From an uncultured Solirubrobacteraceae bacterium (lineage in GTDB: Bacteria; Actinomycetota; Thermoleophilia; Solirubrobacterales; Solirubrobacteraceae), in contig CADCVT010000474.1 of the NCBI GenBank assembly GCA_902806215.1, positions 1-7,876 of the forward strand: a stretch of 7,876 nt of DNA, given 5' to 3'. Both the position numbers and the translations under genes were made by a program. Each line of letters begins with the position of its first letter. Position 1 is the stretch's first letter. The notes under the pieces are model-generated. The model was given only the letters and a program-made list of their open reading frames with translations. It was not told where the DNA came from and searched no databases. Below are positions 1 through 5,730 of this stretch, in pieces.

Positions 1-704
1 ACCCGCCCGTCGGCGAGCGCAAACGCGATGCTGCCGTCCTCGTCGAGTGCCACGGCGCCGGTGGGGCCGGGCGCGACGCGGTAGCGCTCCGCGCCGGAGC
101 GACGGTCGAAGACGGCAACCTCGCTCGTGCCCGGGAGGATCGTCGCCACGAACCCGCCCGCCATGTCGGTGCTCGCCATCGTCCGCGGCGGCGCCGGCGG
201 CGGCAGCACGGGCACGCCGAGCCGCAGGGTCTCTCCGTCGTCGCGCGTGGCGAGCCGGCCGCGACAGCCGGCACCCCACGCGTCGTTCGTCGCGAGCGCC
301 GGCGCGAGGAAGACCGCGCACCCACGCTGCCGGGTCAGCCGGCGCCACGGACGACCGGACCACAGACGGCTTGCGACGATCCGGGCCGGGCCGTCATTGC
401 CCTCGACCGCCTCTGTCGTCACCGTCACCCGGCGATCGGTCGCCGCCATGGAGATGACCGCGTAGTCCTCGGGCGGGACGATGGGCGTCACGACGAGCTT
501 GCTGCCGCGGAGCGTTCCGTTCGGCCGCGCGCTGACGATGCGGTACGGCACACGCGGCGTCGCGAACGCCGCCTCGACCCACACGATGCGATCCCCCGCG
601 ATGACCGGCCCCGCCTCGGGCACGCGGAACTCGAGGTCCTTCGCCGGCGCGGCCGACGCGGCGGCGGCGAGCGCGATCAGCGCGATGGTCAGCGAGCGTC
701 GCAT
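1..704 (-). CDS. Unrecognised secreted protein, N-terminal 234 residues (3' end outside window)
   Basis: I do not recognise the family. The ATG at 704-702 opens with a typical Sec signal peptide: MRRS, a hydrophobic Leu/Ile/Ala core at residues 5-18, and a likely cleavage after an Ala-rich stretch near residues 18-21. The mature part is rich in short beta-strand-like segments (for example around 38-45, 53-60, 92-98 and 183-200). It has two cysteines (129 and 147) that could form a disulfide, and a proline-rich joint at 168-173. The segment EVAVFDRRSG (195-204) followed by RYRV resembles a propeller blade, so a beta-propeller-like exported protein is plausible but unproven. The frame stays open to the window edge. 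It follows the uridylyltransferase gene by 42 nt and may be co-transcribed. Only a weak AGGG lies upstream of the ATG, and a perfect inverted repeat covers the start. Confidence 0.75.
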   Translation of the reverse strand, partial: MRRSLTIALIALAAAASAAPAKDLEFRVPEAGPVIAGDRIVWVEAAFATPRVPYRIVSARPNGTLRGSKLVVTPIVPPEDYAVISMAATDRRVTVTTEAVEGNDGPARIVASRLWSGRPWRRLTRQRGCAVFLAPALATNDAWGAGCRGRLATRDDGETLRLGVPVLPPPAPPRTMASTDMAGGFVATILPGTSEVAVFDRRSGAERYRVAPGPTGAVALDEDGSIAFALADGR

Positions 705-723
705 AGGTCGAGACCCTATGCGA
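699..723 (-). promoter_or_regulatory. Perfect 9-bp inverted repeat covering a start codon
   Basis: TCGCATAGG (699-707) and CCTATGCGA (715-723) are exact reverse complements separated by 7 nt. Read as RNA on the minus strand, the 5' arm carries the only Shine-Dalgarno-like bases (AGGG) and the 3' arm carries the ATG of the downstream secreted-protein gene, so folding would hide both. A 10-base direct repeat GCGAGCGTCG (692-701 and 720-729) flanks the same element. It could be a translation-control hairpin or the operator of a dimeric DNA-binding protein. The symmetry is seen directly; the role is inference. Confidence 0.4.
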
Positions 724-746
724 GCGTCGACGGACGCCGCGCGGGT

Positions 747-2123
747 TCAGCCCTCGAGGACGGCGCCGTCGTCGACCTGCGACGGTCCGGTCACCGAGGC
801 GCTGCCCCGGACGACGACGCCGGCGCCGAACGTCACGTCGCCCTCGACCGTGAGCCGCGAGGCCTCGACGAGCGACGGCGGCCCCTTCGGGAAGCGCTCG
901 TCGAATCCGCCGACCAGCTTGTACTCGCTCGACAGCGAGACGAGCGGCGCCGCGTCGCGGCCCGGCGCGAGCACGAGCCGCTGCGCGTCGTCGAGCACGT
1001 ACGCGTCGGAGCGCACGACGAGGAGGTCGCTCGTCGTCTTCACCGGGACGAACCGCTCGCGTGAGACCCGCAGCGCCTGCGCGTCGTCGAACACGTCGAT
1101 CGCCGCGCCCATCGCGGTCTCGAGCTGGATGACCTCCGGCGACGACGCGTCGCCGGGGTCGACGGTCTTGCGGTTGACGATCATCGGCAGGCCGAGCACG
1201 CCGCCCTGCACGTCGAGCACCTCGCGCAGCGCGCGCAGGTCGAGCCACAGGTTGTTCGTGTTGAAGAACCGGTGGCGCGCGATGTCCTGGAACGCCTCGA
1301 CGTCCTCCTCGGGCGTCTGCGCGACCTCGCGCAGCACGAGCCCGCCCTCCTCGCGCCGGCGCGCGACGTGGCCGCCCTTGCGGTCGGCCTCCGTGCGGTC
1401 GGTGACCTCGAGCAGGAACGGGATCTCCTCGCGCGCGAACCACGAGAGGATCCGCGGCTCGAACACCGCGCCGAGGTTGTCCGCGTTCGACACGAACGCG
1501 TAGCGGAAGCCCTGCTCGAGCAGCGTGTCGAGCATCCCGCTCGTGACGAGCGCCGTGTACAGGTCGCCGTGGCCGGGCGGCGCCCACTCCTGCGCGGGGT
1601 TCGCCGGCCACTCGACCGGCATGAGGTCGTCGGCGCGGATCTTCGGCACCTTGTTCTGCACGAAGTCGAGCGGCAGCCCCTCGACATCGACGCTCTCGTG
1701 GGCGTGCAGCGCGGCCAGCGAGTCGTCGCGCGTGTTGAACGAGTTCATGAGCACGAGCGGCAGCCGCGCGCCCGTCTCGCGCCGCAGCGCGAGCACCTGC
1801 CGGACGATAACGTCGAGGAACGACAGGCCGTCCTTGACCTCGAGCAGCGACTTGGCCGGGGTCATCCCCATGCTCGTGCCGAGCCCGCCGTTGAGCTTGA
1901 GCACGACCGCCTGGTCGAGCGCGTCGCCGGCGGCGTCGTCGGGCAGCGACGACAGGTCGGGCACGTCCTCGACCGGCTCGAGCGCGGACTCCGGCAGCAT
2001 CCCGCCCTCGCCGCTGCGCAGCAGCTCGTAGTAGTGGCGGAATGTGTCGACGGCCGCCTCGCCGAGGCCCTCGGCCTGCATCTTCTCGATCGCGGCGGTC
2101 AGGCCGTCGTTGTCCGTGCTCAT
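747..2123 (-). CDS. UTP-glucose-1-phosphate uridylyltransferase (UDPGP family, eukaryotic type)
   Basis: This cytoplasmic enzyme makes UDP-glucose and pyrophosphate from UTP and glucose-1-phosphate, feeding glycan, glycolipid and storage-sugar synthesis. The 458 residues carry the ordered signatures of the UDPGP family rather than of bacterial GalU. These are the nucleotide loop KLNGGLGTSMGMTPAKS (76-92), NSFNT (127-131), EWAPPGHGD (179-187), SNADNLGA (212-219), EVTDRTEADRKGGH (239-252), FNTNNLW (287-293), QLETAMGAAI (333-342) and PVKTTSDLL (360-368) with its conserved Lys362. A short C-terminal beta-helix-like region (about 425-458) ends slightly earlier than in eukaryotic relatives. All catalytic blocks look intact. 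The ATG at 2123 has no clear Shine-Dalgarno. The gene follows the M48-like pair by 57 nt on the same strand. No symbol is given because galU denotes a different family and ugp is ambiguous. Confidence 0.95.
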   Translation of the reverse strand: MSTDNDGLTAAIEKMQAEGLGEAAVDTFRHYYELLRSGEGGMLPESALEPVEDVPDLSSLPDDAAGDALDQAVVLKLNGGLGTSMGMTPAKSLLEVKDGLSFLDVIVRQVLALRRETGARLPLVLMNSFNTRDDSLAALHAHESVDVEGLPLDFVQNKVPKIRADDLMPVEWPANPAQEWAPPGHGDLYTALVTSGMLDTLLEQGFRYAFVSNADNLGAVFEPRILSWFAREEIPFLLEVTDRTEADRKGGHVARRREEGGLVLREVAQTPEEDVEAFQDIARHRFFNTNNLWLDLRALREVLDVQGGVLGLPMIVNRKTVDPGDASSPEVIQLETAMGAAIDVFDDAQALRVSRERFVPVKTTSDLLVVRSDAYVLDDAQRLVLAPGRDAAPLVSLSSEYKLVGGFDERFPKGPPSLVEASRLTVEGDVTFGAGVVVRGSASVTGPSQVDDGAVLEG

Positions 2124-2180
2124 CGCGGCCAGATCGTATTCACGGGCAGACGCCGACGCGGCCGCGCCCGCCCCGACGGC
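2124..2180 (-). promoter_or_regulatory. Short spacer with possible -10 box and a CGCGGCCGCG palindrome
   Basis: The 57-nt gap upstream of the uridylyltransferase contains TACGAT (minus strand, 2138-2133). Its spacing would put the transcription start about 3-4 nt before the ATG. Together with the missing Shine-Dalgarno, this fits a leaderless or nearly leaderless transcript, common in actinobacteria. No convincing -35 box is visible. Upstream sits a perfect 10-bp palindrome, CGCGGCCGCG (2157-2166). It lies inside a possible larger hairpin with CGGGC (2143-2147) and GCCCG (2166-2170) as arms, and there is no T-tract. Promoter and attenuator readings are both weak inferences in such GC-rich DNA. 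Confidence 0.2.
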
Positions 2181-3821
2181 CTAGAGGTCGTCGACGCGCA
2201 GGGCGCGCAGCAGCCCGGTCGCGGCGAGGTGCCGGCCCAGCTCGTGCGGCCGGTCGACGCACAGGAGCACGCCCTTGAGCGGCTCGTCCGGGCGCGGCCC
2301 GTGGCCGACCCGGTGGCGCAGGAGCGGCGGCGCGACCGGCGCGTCGAGCACGATCGCCACGTTCGGCGGCCCGCCGACGACGTCGAGCACGGGCAGCTCG
2401 CCGCCGTGGTCCGCGCCCCAGACGTAGCCCACGGGGCCGTCGCCCTCCCACACCGAGCGCGGGAAGACGGGGAAGCGCAGCTCCGGACGCTCCTCGCAGA
2501 TCGCCACCGCGCGCACGCTCGCCAGCGCGATGTCGAGCGGCTCGTTGAGCAGCGACCGGTGCTCGATCACGAGCCGGCCGTCGCCCGCGGCGACGTGCCC
2601 GGCGGGCCGCAGGAGCCTGAGCCAGCGCCAGCCGAAGAAATGCAGCATCGCGACGCTGGCCACCGCCGTCACGAGCGCGACCAGCCGGTCCCCCAGCGGC
2701 TCGCCGCCGGACAACATCAGCGCCCAGTACGAGAGCATGCCGGCGATCGGGACGGTCACCGCGAGCAGGAACACGAGCCCGACGGCGGCCCACACGCGGC
2801 CTGCCGTCTCGGTCGCCAGGCAGTACCGGAAGGCGAGCCTGCCCAGCGCGGCGGTGTCCCGACCACGAGCCGGCGGTGCTGCCGCACGGGCCGCGGCGAG
2901 CTCCTCGTAGCCGGCGGCGCGCACCGACGAGCCGCGCTCCTCGCCGGCCACGGACGCCAGCAGGGCGGGCTCGAGCGCGGTGATCTCGCGGATCAGCGCG
3001 TCGTCCCCGCCGGCCGGCCACGGGGCAACGCCGCCGCGCGCGTCGACGGGCACGCGCGCGAGCCGGCGGCGGAAGTCCCTGGCGAGCGGCGGCCGCAGCC
3101 CCGAGTCGAGCGCCGGCACGACCGAGTCCGCGTAGAACGCGGGCCAGACCAAGGCGACCGCTCGGTCGGCGGCGCCCGCGCGGTGCACCGCGTCGGGACC
3201 GGCCGCCGCGATCGCCGCAATGTCCGCTCGGCGTTCGGCGTCGGCGCGGATCGCGGCGGCGGCCCGCTCGACGAGACGTGCGTACCGGCGCAGCGGAGCG
3301 CCGATCGCGCTCCCGTTGTACGCGCCGTCCGCGAGCGTCCGCCGCACACGGGAGAGCGCCCGATGGGACCGCGTCAGGTCGTACTCGACGTGCGACAGCT
3401 GGTGCGCGACGGTCGCCGCGAGCGCCTCCCGGTCGAGCGCCCCCACGTAGGGCAACCCGAGCACGAGGACCGTCCGGCCGTCACGGCGCACCGAAGACGC
3501 GATCGCGGTCGGCGCCAGCCGCACCTCGTCGATCAGCCAGAGGCGCGGTCCTGCGACCTCCGCGATCAGGGCGTGCAGCCGCGGCGCCTCCTCGCGCCCG
3601 AGCACGATCCCCGGCAGAGGAGCCGAAGGCCGGCCCACCAGGAGCCGGACGACGACGTAGGCGAGGAGGGCGCCGGACAGCACGAACTGGAGGCGCCACA
3701 CGCCGGAGAACGCAAACGCGGGGACGACGACGCACGCCGTCGCGAGCACGGCTCCCGCGCCGTAGAGACCCGCGGCCACGCCGCCGGCGAGCAGGCGGGG
3801 CCAGGCCGCCGGCGGGCTCAC
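2181..3821 (-). CDS. M48-like membrane protein with substituted active site (predicted pseudopeptidase)
   Basis: This is the tandem paralogue of the upstream M48 peptidase, 546 residues from a GTG start that overlaps the upstream TGA as GTGA. Predicted layout: membrane helices at about 10-38 and 44-62, a peptidase-like domain, helices at about 343-370 and 378-397, and a soluble C-terminal domain (about 405-546). The zinc motif reads HQLSH (140-144, DNA 3390-3404) where the neighbour has HELAH: both histidines remain but the catalytic Glu is Gln. The downstream Glu of AERRAD (Glu196), the likely third zinc ligand, is retained. GLPYVGALDREAL (122-134), WPAF (226-229), GLRP (241-244) and GGDDAL (271-276) match the paralogue. 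In M48 peptidases the HExxH glutamate activates the water, so this protein may bind zinc but should not hydrolyse peptides. A role as partner, regulator or substrate adaptor of the active paralogue is inference. The open frame continues upstream to 4142, but that part is an Arg-rich shadow of the neighbouring gene. Confidence 0.88.
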   Translation of the reverse strand: MSPPAAWPRLLAGGVAAGLYGAGAVLATACVVVPAFAFSGVWRLQFVLSGALLAYVVVRLLVGRPSAPLPGIVLGREEAPRLHALIAEVAGPRLWLIDEVRLAPTAIASSVRRDGRTVLVLGLPYVGALDREALAATVAHQLSHVEYDLTRSHRALSRVRRTLADGAYNGSAIGAPLRRYARLVERAAAAIRADAERRADIAAIAAAGPDAVHRAGAADRAVALVWPAFYADSVVPALDSGLRPPLARDFRRRLARVPVDARGGVAPWPAGGDDALIREITALEPALLASVAGEERGSSVRAAGYEELAAARAAAPPARGRDTAALGRLAFRYCLATETAGRVWAAVGLVFLLAVTVPIAGMLSYWALMLSGGEPLGDRLVALVTAVASVAMLHFFGWRWLRLLRPAGHVAAGDGRLVIEHRSLLNEPLDIALASVRAVAICEERPELRFPVFPRSVWEGDGPVGYVWGADHGGELPVLDVVGGPPNVAIVLDAPVAPPLLRHRVGHGPRPDEPLKGVLLCVDRPHELGRHLAATGLLRALRVDDL

Positions 3822-5608
3822 GCGGCGATCGCCGCCTCCGCGTCCTCCGACTCGCGCGCGAAGTCGCGCTCGTGCAGCTGTGCGGGGACGCCGGCGGCGG
3901 CGAGGTGCGCGGCGAGCTCGGCGGGACGCTCGACGCGGAGCATCAGGCCGCCGAGCTCGTCGCCGGCCCGGAACCCGTGCAGCGTCCTGCCCCGGGTCGC
4001 GGGCAGGGTGATCGGGCTCTCGAGGAGCAGGGCGACGTCCGGGACGCCGGGCTCGGCGCTGAGCACGGGCATCGACGGCCCGTGCTTCGCGGTCCACAGG
4101 AAGCCGAGCGGGCCGGCGCCGCCCTCGAGCGGCCGCGCCCACGGCGATTCGGGCATCACCGGGAACCGGGCGGTGCCCGCCGACGCGTCGACGCTCAGCG
4201 CGACGACGTCGCGGGCCGGCACCCGGACCGGCTCACGCAGGCCGCGCGGCAGCTCGATGACCAGGCTGTCGCCCTCCACCGCGAGCGTGCCGTCGCCGCG
4301 GAACGCACCGACGTACCGGCGCGCGAACCACCAGAACGCGACGAGGCACGGACCGCAGAGCACGACGAGCGCGAGGACACGGGCGCCGGCGCTCGGGGCG
4401 TCGGGGCTCATCAGGGCGAACCAGGCGAAGATCGCAGCGAACGGCAGCAGGGTCACGGACAGGAGGCCGAGCATCCCGGCGGCCTTGACGCGGCCGGCGC
4501 GACCGCTCGCGAGCGCGACGGAGAAGGCGGCGCCGGACAAGGCGTCGGCGGCCTCGGTGCTGCGCGGTGCCGGCTCCGGTGCGGGCGAGGCGTGATCGAT
4601 CGCGACGACGGGCTCGACGGCCTCGACCGGGCGCAGCTGCGCGACAGCCTCGAATCCGGCGATCGCGGCCAGCAGCGCGACCTCCGCCGTCTCGACCTCG
4701 GCGACGAGCGCGTCGTCGCCGCCCTCGGCCCATGGCGGCGCTCCGCGGTGGCCGACGGCCTCGAGCCGCTCGCGCAGCTCAGGGTGGGTGGCGAAGGCGT
4801 CGGCGGCGACGCCGGCATCGTCGCTCGCGGCGGACGGTGCCTCGGCGCCGGCGAGTGCCGCACGGAAGCCGACGGCGAGCGACGGGCGCAGGCCCGCCTC
4901 GAGCGCGGGCCGCACGGACGCCACCCAGAAGGCCGGCCACACCGACCCGGCGGCCCGGCCGCCGCCGAGGGCGCGGGCGCAGGCCTCGTCGCCGACGACG
5001 CGGGCGGCCAGTGCGTCGGCACGCCGCTCGGCGTCGCGCGAGAGACCGGCCGTGGCGACGAGGAACCGCCTCGCGTACCAGCGGAACGGCGCCCGCAGCC
5101 AGCCGGCGTCCTCGATCGCGCGGCCCAGCGCGATGCGCGCGGACAGCAGGAGACGATCCACCCGCGAGACGTCGTGGTGCAGGTGCGCGAGCTCGTGCGC
5201 GACGACGGAGCGCAGCGCCTCGCGGTCGAGCGCCGCGACGTACGGCAGGCCGAGCACGACGACGTTGCGCCCGTGATGGCGCAGGGCGCCGGCGTTGGGC
5301 TCGAGGTCGACGCGGATCTCGTCGGGCGGCGTGACGCCGGCGGCCCGCGCGGCGTTGCGCACGAGGACGTGCAGCGTCGGTGCGCTGCGCGGGTCGAGCA
5401 GGACGCCGGGCGCGTCGCCGAGGAACGGCTTCGGCCACATCGCCTTGGCGATCGCCCAGGCGCCCGCGACGCCGACGCCCGCGAGGTAGACGCCCCGGCC
5501 CGTCGTCACGACGAGGGCGACGGCCCCTCCGGCGAGCGCGGCGGCAAGGACGAAGGCCAGGCCGTAGACGCCGGCGGTGAGGGCAAGAGCGGTGAGACGA
5601 GCGCGCAT
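3818..5608 (-). CDS. M48-family membrane zinc metallopeptidase with C-terminal soluble domain
   Basis: This is a predicted integral-membrane metallopeptidase of the M48 (HtpX/Ste24-like) superfamily, 596 residues from ATG 5608. Two N-terminal membrane helices (about 3-33 and 40-58) precede the catalytic region: GLPYVAALDREAL (120-132), then HELAH (138-142, DNA 5183-5197) with two zinc histidines and the catalytic Glu, and Glu194 in DAERRAD as the probable third ligand. A Pro/Ala-rich linker (about 324-359), two more helices (about 376-400 and 409-431) and a C-terminal soluble domain (435-596) follow; the last part looks PH-like. M48 enzymes typically act in membrane-protein quality control or protein maturation; the substrate here is unknown. 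An in-frame ATG at 5671 would add 21 residues with two cysteines. I prefer 5608 because hydrophobicity begins there and the paralogue's N-terminus aligns near it, but neither start has a good Shine-Dalgarno. It overlaps its inactive-looking paralogue by 4 nt. Confidence 0.9.
   Translation of the reverse strand: MRARLTALALTAGVYGLAFVLAAALAGGAVALVVTTGRGVYLAGVGVAGAWAIAKAMWPKPFLGDAPGVLLDPRSAPTLHVLVRNAARAAGVTPPDEIRVDLEPNAGALRHHGRNVVVLGLPYVAALDREALRSVVAHELAHLHHDVSRVDRLLLSARIALGRAIEDAGWLRAPFRWYARRFLVATAGLSRDAERRADALAARVVGDEACARALGGGRAAGSVWPAFWVASVRPALEAGLRPSLAVGFRAALAGAEAPSAASDDAGVAADAFATHPELRERLEAVGHRGAPPWAEGGDDALVAEVETAEVALLAAIAGFEAVAQLRPVEAVEPVVAIDHASPAPEPAPRSTEAADALSGAAFSVALASGRAGRVKAAGMLGLLSVTLLPFAAIFAWFALMSPDAPSAGARVLALVVLCGPCLVAFWWFARRYVGAFRGDGTLAVEGDSLVIELPRGLREPVRVPARDVVALSVDASAGTARFPVMPESPWARPLEGGAGPLGFLWTAKHGPSMPVLSAEPGVPDVALLLESPITLPATRGRTLHGFRAGDELGGLMLRVERPAELAAHLAAAGVPAQLHERDFARESEDAEAAIAA
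3822..3839 (-). promoter_or_regulatory. Ribosome binding site plus 14-bp palindrome at the coupled GTG start
   Basis: GGAGG (minus strand, 3839-3835) lies 13 nt before the GTG at 3821, longer than the usual spacing. The interval is filled exactly by a perfect palindrome, GCGGCGATCGCCGC (3822-3835), whose first base is the last G of the Shine-Dalgarno. As RNA it could form a 5-bp stem with a GAUC loop, shortening the effective distance. The same bases encode the last residues of the upstream peptidase, so coding constraint may also explain them. With the GTGA stop/start overlap, translational coupling is likely. Confidence 0.4.
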
Positions 5609-5651
5609 GGCCGGACAGTCGGCCGGTGCGCAGTGCGTCTTGAGCACTGCG
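5609..5651 (-). promoter_or_regulatory. Two inverted repeats just upstream of the M48 peptidase start
   Basis: An exact 8-bp inverted repeat, CGCAGTGC (5629-5636) and GCACTGCG (5644-5651), has a 7-nt spacer. A shorter one, GGCCG (5609-5613) and CGGCC (5620-5624), abuts the preferred ATG at 5608. If 5608 is the real start these lie in the leader and could control translation, or the 8-bp repeat could be an operator. If translation begins at 5671 they are coding DNA. No Shine-Dalgarno is visible. The symmetry is direct observation; the function is inference. Confidence 0.35.
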
Positions 5652-5700
5652 GCCCGACCGTGGCCGGTCATTCATCCGGAGGCCGGTGCATCGCGTACGC

Positions 5701-5720
5701 CGGGCGAACGCGGCCGCCCG
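5701..5720 (-). terminator. Possible hairpin after the propeller gene (weak, no T-tract)
   Basis: CGGGCG (5701-5706) pairs with CGCCCG (5715-5720) around an 8-nt loop, starting 10 nt downstream of the propeller gene's TAG stop. It could be a weak terminator, a pause or an mRNA-end stem separating that gene from the M48 pair. There is no following T-run, and GC-rich intergenic DNA often forms such stems by chance. A further 8-bp palindrome, GCGTACGC (5693-5700), adjoins it. Confidence 0.25.
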
Positions 5721-5730
5721 TGAACGGAGG

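Noticed and set aside
394..1611. 405-residue minus-strand frame overlapping the uridylyltransferase and the secreted protein
   Set aside because: Arg-rich, wrong frame relative to two better supported genes, no motifs.
2143..2170. Candidate intrinsic terminator after the pseudopeptidase gene
   Set aside because: The possible CGGGC/GCCCG stem has a long loop and no T-tract on the minus strand. It is more likely chance pairing in GC-rich DNA.
3822..4142. N-terminal extension of the pseudopeptidase frame up to 4142
   Set aside because: The extra 107 residues are Arg/Pro-rich and overlap the coding end of the upstream peptidase. The GTG at 3821 with GTGA overlap gives an N-terminus that aligns with the paralogue.
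1272..4595. 1107-residue open frame on the plus strand spanning three genes
   Set aside because: It lies antisense to the uridylyltransferase and both M48 genes, which have clear family motifs. Its translation is dominated by Arg, Ala, Gly, His and Gln with no recognisable domain, typical of a stop-poor shadow frame in GC-rich DNA.
5609..5671. Extra 21 residues at the N-terminus of the M48 peptidase
   Set aside because: The segment is not hydrophobic, holds two cysteines, has no counterpart in the paralogue and no ribosome binding site. The ATG at 5608 directly precedes the first membrane helix. Not fully excluded.
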